Shown here piece after piece: positions 50,995 through 59,764 of a stretch of 64,000 nt of DNA. Under the pieces are notes generated by a model. The model did not search any database. It saw only the letters and a list, made by a program, of their open reading frames with translations, and was not told the DNA's origin. Origin of the DNA: Cryobacterium mannosilyticum. GTDB taxonomy: Bacteria > Actinomycetota > Actinomycetes > Actinomycetales > Microbacteriaceae. A program made the position numbers and the translations under genes. Within the stretch, counting starts at the first letter, position 1, and the number at the start of each line of letters is the position of its first letter. The stretch lies in contig NZ_SOFM01000016.1 in assembly GCF_004402705.1 (NCBI RefSeq), positions 124,001 through 188,000 on the forward strand, given 5' to 3'.

Positions 50995-51498
50995 ATGGTG
51001 GACTACATCGAGCCGGAGCAGGCCGTGGCCGTTGTCGCGCACCTCGGACTGCACGTGCGCGACAAGGGGCTCCTCTTTTCTGCGCTCGCGCGCCCTGCGG
51101 CGGGCATGTTCGGCGAGGATGCGTATGCGGCCAGGGAGCTAAAGGCCGCCGCATTGATGTCGTCACTGGCACAGAATCATGCGTTGTTCGACGGAAACAA
51201 GCGGCTGTCCTGGATTCTGACCCTGGCATTTCTGCGACTGAACGGCTTTCGGGTCGTCATGCCCACGGACGAGGCCTTCGACTTCGTGATCGCGGTGGCG
51301 CAGAGCCAGCTTGAGCTCGAAGAGATCGCGTCGACGCTGGCACGCCATCTCGTCGCCACGACCCCGCGCCCGGCACCCCCGTCTGCCTCGACCGAAAAGG
51401 TCGATTTCGGCAAAGAAGGGCGGGTGGTAGCGGACGGCACTGCTGACCTCGACGATTCGGAGCGGCGGAGTGCTGCCCACCGCGTCACTCGGCCGTGA
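50995..51498 (+). CDS. doc: Doc/Fic-family toxin
   Basis: A 167-residue death-on-curing type protein. YIEPEQAVAVVAHLG opens the fold, and the Fic-type active motif is HALFDGNKRLSW near residue 62. Doc proteins phosphorylate elongation factor Tu and stop translation. The core ends near residue 125; the last 40 residues (TPRPAPPSASTEK...) are a Pro/Ser-rich extension not usual in the family. With the upstream antitoxin it forms a type II toxin-antitoxin pair. Confidence 0.88.
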   Translation: MVDYIEPEQAVAVVAHLGLHVRDKGLLFSALARPAAGMFGEDAYAARELKAAALMSSLAQNHALFDGNKRLSWILTLAFLRLNGFRVVMPTDEAFDFVIAVAQSQLELEEIASTLARHLVATTPRPAPPSASTEKVDFGKEGRVVADGTADLDDSERRSAAHRVTRP

Positions 51499-51520
51499 AG
51501 CGAGAATCTGAGCGCATCGG

Positions 51521-52780
51521 TCAGGTGGTGGCGGGGATGCCGGCCGACCGGTCGATCGGCGTCAGCCGGGCGAGCTGGGTGACGTGGCCGGGTTCGAGTT
51601 CCTCGAGCGAGTTCACGCCCAGCAGCCGCATGGTGCGGGTGATCTGGCCGGAGAGGATCTCGATGGCCCGGTCGACGCCGGCCTCGCCGCCGGCCATCAG
51701 CCCGTAGAGGTAGGCACGGCCGACGAGGGTGAAGCGGGCGCCGAGGGCCACGGCGGCGACGATGTCGGCACCGCTCATGATGCCCGTGTCCAGGTGCACT
51801 TCGAGGTCGGTCCCGACCTCGCGGACCACCCGCGGCAGGAGGTGGAACGGGATCGGGGCCCGGTCGAGCTGCCGGCCGCCGTGGTTGGAGAGGATGATGC
51901 CGTCGACGCCGAGTTCGGCCAGCCGGGTCGCATCCGCCACGGTCTGCACGCCCTTGACGACGATCTTGCCCGGCCACTGCGCGGTGATCCAGGCGAGGTC
52001 TTCGAACGTGACGGTCGGGTCGAACATGGTGTCGAGGAGGTCGCCGATCGTGCCGCTCCACCGGTCGAGGGAGGCGAAGGCGAGGGGTTCGGTGGTGAGG
52101 AAGTTGATCCACCACTCCGGCCGGGGCAGCGCGTTCAGCACCGTGCCCACCGTCAGGGCGGGCGGGATCGAGAACCCGTTGCGCTTGTCCCGGAGCCGGG
52201 CGCCCGCGATGGGCACGTCCACGGTCACCAGCAGGGTGTCGAAGCCGGCCTTCGCGGCCCGGTCGACGAGGGCCATCGACCGGTCGCGGTCCTTCCACAT
52301 GTACAGCTGGAACCAGTTGCGCCCGGCCGGGTTCGCCGCCTTGACGTCTTCGATCGACGTGGTTCCCATGGTCGACAGCGAGAACGGGATGCCGGCCTTC
52401 GCGGCCGCGTGGGCGCCGGCGGTCTCACCCTCGGTCTGCATCATCCGGGTGAAGCCGGTCGGCGCGATCCCGAACGGCAGCGCCACGGGGGCGCCGAGCA
52501 CATCCCAGCCGGTGGAGACCGCCGACACGTCGCGGAGGATCGCCGGGTGGAACTCGATGTCCTCGAACGCCTGGCGAGCCCGGGCGAGGGAGATCTCCGA
52601 CTCCGCCGCGCCGTCGGTGTACTCGAACGCGGCCTTCGGCGTGCGGCGCTTCGCGATCGTGCGCAGGTCGTGGATGGTCAGCGCGGCCTCGAGCCGGCGC
52701 TTCCTCGCGTTCAGCTCCGGCGCCTTGAACTTCATCAGGGGGGCCAGGTCTGCGATCTTGGGGATTCGTCGTTGAACCAT
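51521..52780 (-). CDS. lldD: FMN-dependent alpha-hydroxy acid dehydrogenase (L-lactate dehydrogenase type)
   Basis: A 419-residue flavoprotein of the lactate dehydrogenase/glycolate oxidase family. The N-terminal ADLAPLMKFK region and FEYTDGAAESEISLARARQAFEDIEF are typical of actinobacterial LldD. The catalytic His lies in IILSNHGGRQLD, and the FMN phosphate site near MSGADIVAAVALGA. It follows lldR by 48 bp on the same strand, which supports lactate as substrate. Confidence 0.92.
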   Translation of the reverse strand: MVQRRIPKIADLAPLMKFKAPELNARKRRLEAALTIHDLRTIAKRRTPKAAFEYTDGAAESEISLARARQAFEDIEFHPAILRDVSAVSTGWDVLGAPVALPFGIAPTGFTRMMQTEGETAGAHAAAKAGIPFSLSTMGTTSIEDVKAANPAGRNWFQLYMWKDRDRSMALVDRAAKAGFDTLLVTVDVPIAGARLRDKRNGFSIPPALTVGTVLNALPRPEWWINFLTTEPLAFASLDRWSGTIGDLLDTMFDPTVTFEDLAWITAQWPGKIVVKGVQTVADATRLAELGVDGIILSNHGGRQLDRAPIPFHLLPRVVREVGTDLEVHLDTGIMSGADIVAAVALGARFTLVGRAYLYGLMAGGEAGVDRAIEILSGQITRTMRLLGVNSLEELEPGHVTQLARLTPIDRSAGIPATT

Positions 52781-52828
52781 CAGTGGGTGTCCGTTCGGTG
52801 GGGGTCAGGTGGGTTCCGGTCCACGCGG

Positions 52829-53545
52829 TCAGGCGTGGAGCGGGTGGTCGTGGGTTTCGGCGTAGTAGCCCTCGATGTGGGCGACGATCCGCGCGCGGGC
52901 CGGCTCGGGCTCGGCGGCGGCGATGGCGGCGAGGATTCCCCGGTGTTCGGCCCGGAGGCGGGCGGACGTCTCCGGCCAGGAGGCCAGGCCGAGCGCGCCG
53001 GCCCGCGCGTAGCCCTCGATGGCATTCCGGAGCCCGGCCATCGTGGCGGTGATCACCTGGTTGCCGGAGGCGGTGGCCAGGGAGAGGTGGAACTGGGTGT
53101 CGAGCGCGAGGAACTCGGCCTCGGTCAGGTCGGGGGCGTCCATCGCGTCGAGCAGCTGCGCCGAACCGGCGAGGTCGGGGCGCGCGGATGCCCCGGCCAG
53201 CTCGGCCACCACCGCCGCCTCCAGGATGAGCCGGGTCTTCACCACGTCGGCGACCGGGAATCCCTGCGCCGCGACCTGCAGCCGCATCAGGGCCGACATT
53301 CCGCCGCCGGGCAGGGCGACGATGATCGCCCCGGCCGAGGGGCCGGATCCTGCCGCCGTGCGGATCAGCCCGAGCACCTCGAGCACTCGGAGCGCCTCGC
53401 GCACGCTGGACCGTCCGACGCCCAGGTCGGCGGCGAGGGCACGCTCGGCGGGGAGGTGGTCGCCGGGGGAGAGCCGGCCGGAGAGGAGGTCGGCTTCGAT
53501 GCTTTCCAGCACGACTTCCCAGGCGCGACGCTCGGTGCCTGGCAC
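52829..53545 (-). CDS. lldR: FadR/LldR-type GntR regulator of lactate oxidation
   Basis: A 238-residue regulator. The N-terminal winged helix includes LSPGDHLPAERALAADLGVGRSSVREALRVLEVLGLI. The C-terminal FCD helical domain has the metal/ligand histidines in TQFHLSLA and AEHRGIL. The GTG at 53545 follows AGGAGG by about five bases. A perfect FadR-type operator lies at its predicted transcript start, and lldD follows, so autoregulation and control of lldD are likely. Confidence 0.92.
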   Translation of the reverse strand: MPGTERRAWEVVLESIEADLLSGRLSPGDHLPAERALAADLGVGRSSVREALRVLEVLGLIRTAAGSGPSAGAIIVALPGGGMSALMRLQVAAQGFPVADVVKTRLILEAAVVAELAGASARPDLAGSAQLLDAMDAPDLTEAEFLALDTQFHLSLATASGNQVITATMAGLRNAIEGYARAGALGLASWPETSARLRAEHRGILAAIAAAEPEPARARIVAHIEGYYAETHDHPLHA

Positions 53546-53592
53546 AGGGTCCTCCTCGGCGTGGGGCGGCAGCCGCGCTGAGAGCCGGCGGC

Positions 53593-53609
53593 TGTGGTCT
53601 GACCACGCT
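53593..53609 (-). promoter_or_regulatory. FadR-type operator and -10 box of lldR
   Basis: GTGGTCTGACCAC (53593-53605) is a perfect 13-bp palindrome with the FadR/LldR-family core TGGTC-N-GACCA. TAGCGT on the minus strand (53604-53609) is the -10 box, so the operator covers the predicted transcript start. Confidence 0.65.
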
Positions 53610-53676
53610 ACACGGCGAGACCGGTTCGGTCCACCACGTCGGGTGAGGTCACGTCTCAGCCGCCGCCGGCATCCGG

Positions 53677-54723
53677 CTACCGGGTGTACGGGCGGGGGAG
53701 CGCGAGGCCCCGGTCGGCCATGATCTGGCGCACCCGGCTGGGGTAGTCCGTGATGATACCGTCGACGCCCTCGTCCATCAGGGTGCTGACGTCGGCCGGC
53801 TCGTTGACGGTCCACGGGATCACCGGGAGGCCGAGGGAATGCGCCTCCTCGATCATCGCCGGGGTGGCCGAGGCGAAGTTCGGCGAGATGACGTCGTAGC
53901 CCTGGGCGGCGGCGGCCTGCGCGAGGGAACCGTTGAACGTGTCGATGTCGATCCCCCCGAGGTTCGGGCTCATGCCGGGTGCTCCCACGCCCAGCCAGAC
54001 GTCACCGCTGGACAGGGCGACCAGGGCGAGATCCGGCGCGATCTCCCGGGTGAGATTCAGGGATGCCCAGTCGAAGCTCTGCAGGGTGGTGCGCCCGGCC
54101 AGGCCGGACCCCTCGATCTCGAGGACGACCGCACGGGTCAGGGCCGCCATCTCGTCGGCGCCGTCGGGGCCGGCCACCTCGACCTTGGTTTCCACGTTGA
54201 GGCGAACCTTCCGGGCGTCGTACTCGTCGACCAGGGCGAAGACGTCCTGCAGCAGGGCGATGCGGTTCCCCGCGATCACGGTCTGGGTGGGGAAGCCGGG
54301 AAGCTGCTGGTAGCCGCAGTCCATCGTGCGGATCTGGGCCAGGGTGAGGTCACGCACCCGGTCGTTCGCATAGGGGAATGCCGGATCGCCGGCGAAGGCC
54401 GGGGCGGTGTCCGCGCACTTGGCGGCCGTCATGATGTCGTCGTGCCAGACCACGACCTGGTCGTCCCGGGTCAGGTGGGTGTCCAGCTCGAGGGTCGACA
54501 CGCCCAGCTCCAGGGAACGGGCGAACGCGGCCGTCGACTCTTCGGTCCACTCGCCACGCCCACCGCGGTGCGCCTGCAGGTCGAAGGAGGAGTGTCGGTC
54601 GGCTCCGTGGCCGTCGTCTTCCGGGCGGGATTCGGCGGCCATGGCCGGTGTGGCCAGCGTGGTCGCGACCAGTGCCGCGGAGAGCGCGGCCGTGACGGCG
54701 GTTGTGATAAGGATTGAGCGCAT
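53677..54723 (-). CDS. secreted glycerophosphodiester phosphodiesterase
   Basis: A 348-residue exported enzyme. Residues 1-29 are a signal peptide ending ATPAMA-A. The GDPD domain has LQAHRGG with the catalytic His, ESTAAFARSLELGVSTLELDTHLTRDDQVVVWHDD with the metal-binding acids and second His, and NVETKVE. It hydrolyses glycerophosphodiesters outside the cell to glycerol 3-phosphate and an alcohol. A GGGGG stretch lies before the ATG. Confidence 0.93.
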   Translation of the reverse strand: MRSILITTAVTAALSAALVATTLATPAMAAESRPEDDGHGADRHSSFDLQAHRGGRGEWTEESTAAFARSLELGVSTLELDTHLTRDDQVVVWHDDIMTAAKCADTAPAFAGDPAFPYANDRVRDLTLAQIRTMDCGYQQLPGFPTQTVIAGNRIALLQDVFALVDEYDARKVRLNVETKVEVAGPDGADEMAALTRAVVLEIEGSGLAGRTTLQSFDWASLNLTREIAPDLALVALSSGDVWLGVGAPGMSPNLGGIDIDTFNGSLAQAAAAQGYDVISPNFASATPAMIEEAHSLGLPVIPWTVNEPADVSTLMDEGVDGIITDYPSRVRQIMADRGLALPRPYTR

Positions 54724-54902
54724 TGCGGGGTCCCCCTGGTGGAGCCGGTGCCGGGGCGGCGAAGCGCCGCCCACCCGGCCACCGTAGGAACCGGAGGTTG
54801 CCGGGCAGGGCCGGCTTGCTGTCTCCGCGGTGAACGGGCGGGGCAATCCGGGCGGCGCCGGGCGGCCAGTCCGTTGTCCGTTCTCCGTTCAGCGACCCGC
54901 GC

Positions 54903-54908
54903 TACGCT
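54903..54908 (+). promoter_or_regulatory. -10 box of the dienelactone hydrolase gene
   Basis: TACGCT predicts a transcript start near 54915 and a short leader with GGAGG. Confidence 0.4.
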
Positions 54909-54930
54909 TCAGCCACCGAAGGAGGCCACC

Positions 54931-55689
54931 ATGAGCACCGCGCCACAACTCGTCGATCTCACCCTGCCGGGGGCGTCCGGAGGCAGCGCGGGGCTCACCG
55001 CCCTCCTCGGCATTCCGGCCGGGAACGGCCCGTGGCCCGGGGTGGTGCTCGTGCACGAGGCATTCGGGCTGACCGATGTGATGCGGCGCCAGGTGGCCAG
55101 GATGGCCGAGGCCGGCTACCTGGCCCTGATGCCCGACCTGTTCACCGAGGGCGGACCGCGCAAGTGCCTCACCGCGACATTCCGTGCTCTCCAGGCCGGC
55201 GAGGGCCGCGCGTTCGTCGACATCGAGTCCGCGCGCCGGTTCCTGCTCGATCGGCCGGACTGCACCGGCGAGGTCGGAGTGCTCGGCTTCTGCCTGGGCG
55301 GCGGCTTCGCCCTGGTGGCAGCCGCACGCGGCTTCGACGCGGCATCCGTCAACTACGGGCGTCTGCCCAAGGACCTCGACGACGCGCTCGCCGGGGCCTG
55401 CCCGATCGTGGCCAGCTACGGCGCGACCGACGCGTCGCTGAGGGGAGCCGCCGGCACGCTCGAGGCCGCGCTCGTGCGGCGCGGGATCCCGCACGACGTC
55501 ACGGAGTACCCGGGCGCCGGGCATGCCTTCCTCAACGACGCCGAGAGCGGGCCGCCGGTGCTGCGATTCGTGCTCAAGCGCATCCTCGGTGCCGGGCCGG
55601 ACCCGGTGGCCGCGGCCGACGCGTGGCAGCGGATCGACGCCTTCTTCGGGGAGCACCTGGCCACCCCGAAGGAGGCGCCCTCCAGCTAA
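54931..55689 (+). CDS. dienelactone hydrolase family protein
   Basis: A 252-residue alpha/beta hydrolase. The nucleophile is Cys121 in LGFCLGGGFA, as in dienelactone hydrolases. Glu43 in VHEAFGL matches the residue that polarises the cysteine, and the His is in GAGHAFLND. GGAGG lies six bases before the ATG. No aromatic degradation genes are nearby, so the true substrate may be another ester or lactone. Confidence 0.9.
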   Translation: MSTAPQLVDLTLPGASGGSAGLTALLGIPAGNGPWPGVVLVHEAFGLTDVMRRQVARMAEAGYLALMPDLFTEGGPRKCLTATFRALQAGEGRAFVDIESARRFLLDRPDCTGEVGVLGFCLGGGFALVAAARGFDAASVNYGRLPKDLDDALAGACPIVASYGATDASLRGAAGTLEAALVRRGIPHDVTEYPGAGHAFLNDAESGPPVLRFVLKRILGAGPDPVAAADAWQRIDAFFGEHLATPKEAPSS

Positions 55690-55795
55690 AGGGCCGCCTG
55701 GAGCGCCGGCTCCGCGGTCGTCGCCTCGGCCGCCTTCGCCTGGGAGGCCTCCAGCAGACGTCGGTGTGGCCCGGGTCCTCGAGCGGCCCGGCGAC

Positions 55796-56191
55796 TCAGA
55801 CGAACATCAGCACGAAGCCGAGCACGGCCGCGGCCAGGCCGGTGCCGAGCAGGATCAGCCCGGTCAGCCGCAGCCCCTTGCCCTCGATCTCCGGCGCATG
55901 GGTGCGGCAGTGCCAGGGCGTCCGGGAATTGAACCAGAGCGGAACATCCTGCCCGGGCGAAAGCCGGTGGGTCTCGTGGGTGGTCGCGGGGCACTCGTGC
56001 ACTTCGCCGTCCTGGTCGAACCAGCGGATGACGGTTCCCGGCCCCGACGCGGCGATCACCCCGTCGGCCGGGATCCACCGCCCCTTGATCCCGCGCACGA
56101 ACGCCCCCGCCAGATAGAGGGTCACGCCGAGGACCAGGCCGACCAGGGACAGCACCTCGCTGATGAGCGAGATGAGTGAGTGTGTGTCCAA
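55796..56191 (-). CDS. DUF3592-like membrane protein
   Basis: A 131-residue protein with two transmembrane segments around residues 8-33 and 105-131. A small soluble domain lies between them (GVIAASGPGTVIRWFDQDGEVHECPATTHETHRLSPGQDVPLWFNSRTP), which resembles DUF3592. The start is a TTG at 56191 with GGAGGGG five bases upstream; longer in-frame starts lack such a site. Function unknown. Confidence 0.7.
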   Translation of the reverse strand: MDTHSLISLISEVLSLVGLVLGVTLYLAGAFVRGIKGRWIPADGVIAASGPGTVIRWFDQDGEVHECPATTHETHRLSPGQDVPLWFNSRTPWHCRTHAPEIEGKGLRLTGLILLGTGLAAAVLGFVLMFV

Positions 56192-56283
56192 TCCGGCCCC
56201 TCCGGCAGAAGCAATGCTGCTTTTCCGATCGTATCGTGTGCGGCCGAACCCCCGCCGATGCCCCCAAAACAGGGGGCACGCGG

Positions 56284-56289
56284 TAAGGT
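56284..56289 (+). promoter_or_regulatory. leaderless-type -10 box of the POT transporter gene
   Basis: TAAGGT six bases before the ATG at 56296. Confidence 0.55.
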
Positions 56290-56295
56290 CGGGCA

Positions 56296-57762
56296 ATGAG
56301 CACGGTCGCGGAACGAACCCCCACCCATGAGGACAGCAGCTTTCTGGGGCAGCCGCGCGCGCTCGCCAACATCTTCGGGGTGGAGATGTGGGAGCGGTTC
56401 TCCTTCTACGGTATGCAGGGCATCCTGCTGCTCTACTTGTACTACTCGGCGACCCGGGGCGGCCTGGGAATCCCCCAGGCGACGGCCGCCGGCATCGTCG
56501 GCGCGTACGGCGGCGGGGTGTACCTGTCGACCATCCTCGGCGCCTGGATCGCGGACCGCCTGGTCGGCTCGGAGCGGGTGCTCTTCTTCAGCGCCATCGT
56601 CATCGCGGTGGGCCATCTCGCGCTCTCGCTCATCCCCGGGATTGCCGGGGTCACGGTCGGGCTGATCCTGATCGCGCTCGGCAGCGGTGGGCTCAAGGCA
56701 AACGCCACCTCCGTCGTCGGCGCGTTGTACCGACGTGACGATCCTCGGCTCGACGCGGGCTTCTCCCTGTTCTACCTCGGCATCAACCTCGGGGCCTTCT
56801 TCGGCCCCATCCTGACCGGGCTGCTCCAGTCCACCCTCGGCTTCCACTTCGGCTTCGGCCTCGCGGCCGTGGGCATGACGATCGGCCTGGTGCAGTACTC
56901 CTTCGGGCGGAAGCGCCTGCCGGAGGTCGTGCACCACGTGCCCAACCCGCTCCCGGCCGAACGCACGCTGCCGTACCTCGTCTCGGCCCTGGCCGCCGTC
57001 GCGGCGATCGTCGTGCTCGTGATGGTCGGCGTCATCACTCCGACCAGCCTCGTCACCATCGTGATCGGCCTCACCGTGATCGCGACGATCAGTTACTTCG
57101 TCGTCATCCTCCGCAGCCGCCGGATCACCGCCGTCGAACGCAAACGCGTCTACGCGTTCATCCCGCTGTTCCTCGCCAGCGCCGCATTCTGGTCGTTGTC
57201 ACAGCAGCAGTTCACCGTGGTCACCATCTACGCCGATGAGCGCCTCAACCGCGACCTGTTCGGCTGGGTGCTCCCGGTGTCCTGGGTGCAATCGTTCAAC
57301 CCGATCTTCATCATCCTGCTGTCCGGCGCGTTCGCGGCCCTGTGGACCCGCTGGGGGTCCCGCCAGCCGTCGACACCGGTCAAGTTCGCGATCGGGACCG
57401 CGGTGATGGGCGTCGCCTTCCTGATCTTCCTTCCCTTCACCGGCGGCGGCGCGAACTCGACGCCGCTGGCAGCGATGGTCGGCATCCTGCTCGTGCTCAC
57501 CGTGGCCGAGCTCCTGATCGGCCCGGTCGGCCTGTCGATCACGACCAAGCTCGCCCCCGAGCCGTTCAAGACCCAGATGGTGGCGCTGTTCTTCCTGTCG
57601 ATCGCGCTCGGCACCGCCGTCTCCGGAGGGCTGGCCCAGTGGTACACGACGGTCCCGGAGACGGTGTACTTCAGCGTGATCGGCGGCGTCGCCATCGCGC
57701 TCGGCCTGCTGCTCGCGCTGATCTCCCGGCCGATCCTGCGCCTGATGGACGGCGTGCGCTGA
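56296..57762 (+). CDS. POT/PTR-family proton-coupled peptide transporter
   Basis: A 488-residue MFS-type transporter with about 14 helices. The proton-coupling motif ExxER is EMWERFSFYGM (Glu30, Glu33, Arg34). The PTR2 signature segment FSLFYLGINLGAFFGP is near residue 155. It should import di- and tripeptides. Only six bases separate the TAAGGT box and the start codon, suggesting a leaderless mRNA. Confidence 0.93.
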   Translation: MSTVAERTPTHEDSSFLGQPRALANIFGVEMWERFSFYGMQGILLLYLYYSATRGGLGIPQATAAGIVGAYGGGVYLSTILGAWIADRLVGSERVLFFSAIVIAVGHLALSLIPGIAGVTVGLILIALGSGGLKANATSVVGALYRRDDPRLDAGFSLFYLGINLGAFFGPILTGLLQSTLGFHFGFGLAAVGMTIGLVQYSFGRKRLPEVVHHVPNPLPAERTLPYLVSALAAVAAIVVLVMVGVITPTSLVTIVIGLTVIATISYFVVILRSRRITAVERKRVYAFIPLFLASAAFWSLSQQQFTVVTIYADERLNRDLFGWVLPVSWVQSFNPIFIILLSGAFAALWTRWGSRQPSTPVKFAIGTAVMGVAFLIFLPFTGGGANSTPLAAMVGILLVLTVAELLIGPVGLSITTKLAPEPFKTQMVALFFLSIALGTAVSGGLAQWYTTVPETVYFSVIGGVAIALGLLLALISRPILRLMDGVR

Positions 57763-57812
57763 CGCCGCCGCCTCGGCGGCGGGTGACTACCGGCCGGCGG
57801 GTGACTACCGGC
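57763..57812. terminator. hairpin plus 18-bp tandem duplication between convergent genes
   Basis: CGCCGCCG-CCT-CGGCGGCG (57763-57781) forms an 8-bp stem right after the POT gene. It overlaps two perfect copies of CGGCGGGTGACTACCGGC (57777-57794, 57795-57812). The second copy contains the stop codon of the convergent MFS gene. Confidence 0.8.
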
Positions 57813-59133
57813 TCGCCGTGGCCTCGACGATCGCGATCTCGCGGGTGGCGGTCTCCGGCGTGCCGGCGACCAGGTCGCGGCCGTCCCCGTCATGGCGCAG
57901 CAGCAACCGTGGCGTGCGGCCCGGCCGGTATCGCACGCGCAGGCTCCGGTACCTGACCATCCAGAAGAGCACGGCCCCGGCAGCCAGGATGCCGGAGAGC
58001 GCGGCGACGCCGAGCGCCCAGCGAGGGCCGTACTGGTCGGCCACCCAGCCCACCAGGGGAGCCCCGAGCGGGGTGCCGCCGGCGAAGATGGCCATGTACA
58101 GCGCCATCACCCGGCCGCGCATCGCCGGCCGGGTCGTCGTCTGCACGTAGGCGTTGGCCGTGGTCATCAGCGTCAGCGAGGCGAATCCGATCAGCGCGAG
58201 CGAGACCGCGAAGGTGACGTAGTTCGGCATCACCGCGGCCAGGGCGCAGGACAGCCCGAACACGGCGGATCCGGCGACCACCAGGCGGAGGCGCGGTCGG
58301 CTGCGCCGGGCCGACAGCAGCGCGCCCGCGACCGATCCGATGGCCATGATCGAACTGAGGAAACCGAACTCGCCCGCGCCCATCCCGAACTCGACCGTGG
58401 CCATCGTGGCGGTGAAGATGGCGAAGTTGAAGCCGAAGGTGCCGACCAGGAAGACCGTGACCAGCACGGCCACAATGTCCGGCCGATGCGACACATAGCG
58501 CAAACCGGCCATCAGCTGGCCGCGCTTGCGCGACGCCCGCGGCTGCGGTCGCAGTTCCTTCGTGCGCAGCATCGCCATCGCGAGCACGGTCGCGCCGAAG
58601 GTGACCGCGTTGATGATGAACACCCAGCCGGCGCCGATGGCGACCGTGAGCAGCCCCGCGGCGGCCGGGCCGACCAGGCGGGCGCCGTTGAACGACGCCG
58701 AGTTGAGCGCCACCGCGTTGGAGAGCTTGTCGTCGGAGACGAGCTCGGAGACGAAGGTCTGCCGCGCCGGGGCGTCGATCGCGGCGACGATCCCGAGGCC
58801 GAGCGCGAACAGGTAGACGTGCCAGAGCTGGGCGACGCCGGTGACCGTGATCAGGCCGAGCCCGAGGCCGAGCAGGCCCATCAGACCCTGGGTCACCATC
58901 AACAGCCGCCGCCGGTTGAACCGGTCGGCGATGAGGCCCGCCCACGGCATCAACACAAGCTGCGGACCAAACTGCAGCGCCATCACGATGCCGACCGCCG
59001 TGGCGTTATGGTCGGTCAGGTCGGTGAGCACGATCCAGTCCTGGGCGGTGCGCTGCATCCAGGTTCCGATGTTCGACACCAGGGCGCCGGCGAACCAGAT
59101 GCGATAGTTCGGGACGCTCAGGGAGCGGAACAT
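57805..59133 (-). CDS. MFS transporter (EntS/DHA3-like)
   Basis: A 442-residue 12-helix exporter. It opens FRSLSVPNYRIWFAGALVSNIGTWMQRTAQDWIVL, typical of the EntS/DHA3 branch; AGLIADRFNRRRLLM is the loop 2-3 motif. It follows marR directly: a TTG at 59142 overlaps the marR stop (TTGA), while ATG 59133 is three codons later and preferred here. A MarR-MFS pair suggests drug or toxic-compound efflux induced by the MarR ligand. Confidence 0.9.
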   Translation of the reverse strand: MFRSLSVPNYRIWFAGALVSNIGTWMQRTAQDWIVLTDLTDHNATAVGIVMALQFGPQLVLMPWAGLIADRFNRRRLLMVTQGLMGLLGLGLGLITVTGVAQLWHVYLFALGLGIVAAIDAPARQTFVSELVSDDKLSNAVALNSASFNGARLVGPAAAGLLTVAIGAGWVFIINAVTFGATVLAMAMLRTKELRPQPRASRKRGQLMAGLRYVSHRPDIVAVLVTVFLVGTFGFNFAIFTATMATVEFGMGAGEFGFLSSIMAIGSVAGALLSARRSRPRLRLVVAGSAVFGLSCALAAVMPNYVTFAVSLALIGFASLTLMTTANAYVQTTTRPAMRGRVMALYMAIFAGGTPLGAPLVGWVADQYGPRWALGVAALSGILAAGAVLFWMVRYRSLRVRYRPGRTPRLLLRHDGDGRDLVAGTPETATREIAIVEATASR

Positions 59134-59138
59134 GGCAC

Positions 59139-59651
59139 TCAACTGTCGGTGAGCTCCTTCATGATCTCGATGGCCTCGGCGAGCACCCGGCGCTGTTCGG
59201 GGGTGAACCTGACGATGCGCTGGGCCAGCCAGGCGTCCCGGCGCTTGCGGGTGTCGCGCATCATGGTGCGCCCGGTCTCGGTGACGGTGAGCACGACCTT
59301 GCGGCCGTCGTCCGCCGAGGCGGTTCGATTGACCAGCCCGGCCTGGACGAGCGCGTTCACGGTGCGGTTCATCGACGGCGGCGTCACCTTCTCGTGCTCG
59401 CTGAGCTCGCGAAGGGTGAACGGGCCGTAGAAGAACAGGGTGCCGAGGGCGGAGAACTGGCTGCCGCTGAGCTCGTTGTCCGCCTTCTCCTGGCGCAGGC
59501 GCCTGGCCAGCCGCCCGTTCGCCAGCCGGAAATCATGGCTCAACTCGGCGACGGTCATGCGGCGACCGGGAGCCGAGCCGGGCGCCGTGCCGGAGGCCGA
59601 TCCGGAGGTCGGGCCGGAGACGGTCGAAGCGGATGCCGTTGCAGAGTCCAT
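59139..59651 (-). CDS. MarR-family repressor of the adjacent MFS exporter
   Basis: A 170-residue winged-helix regulator. ELSGSQFSALGTLFFYGPFTLRELSEHEKVTPPSMNRTVNALVQAGLVNRTASADDGRKVVLTV covers the DNA-binding domain and wing. The first 35 residues are Ser/Gly/Pro-rich and probably disordered. A perfect palindrome 18 bases in front of the start is the likely autoregulatory operator. The MFS exporter follows, overlapping or abutting the stop. Confidence 0.9.
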   Translation of the reverse strand: MDSATASASTVSGPTSGSASGTAPGSAPGRRMTVAELSHDFRLANGRLARRLRQEKADNELSGSQFSALGTLFFYGPFTLRELSEHEKVTPPSMNRTVNALVQAGLVNRTASADDGRKVVLTVTETGRTMMRDTRKRRDAWLAQRIVRFTPEQRRVLAEAIEIMKELTDS

Positions 59652-59668
59652 AGATACCAACCATAACC

Positions 59669-59685
59669 ACTTAGCAACGCTAAGT
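59669..59685 (-). promoter_or_regulatory. MarR operator
   Basis: ACTTAGC-AAC-GCTAAGT is a perfect 7-bp inverted repeat, lying just upstream of a -10-like TATGGT (59660-59665, minus strand). An almost identical 13-bp core occurs upstream of cstA. Confidence 0.65.
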
Positions 59686-59764
59686 ATTCCCCCTGTGCGG
59701 GTGGCGGGCCGCGATTCCGGGTCGGTTTCGGTGCGGGCCCGGTTCGACCTGACAGACTGGTCCC

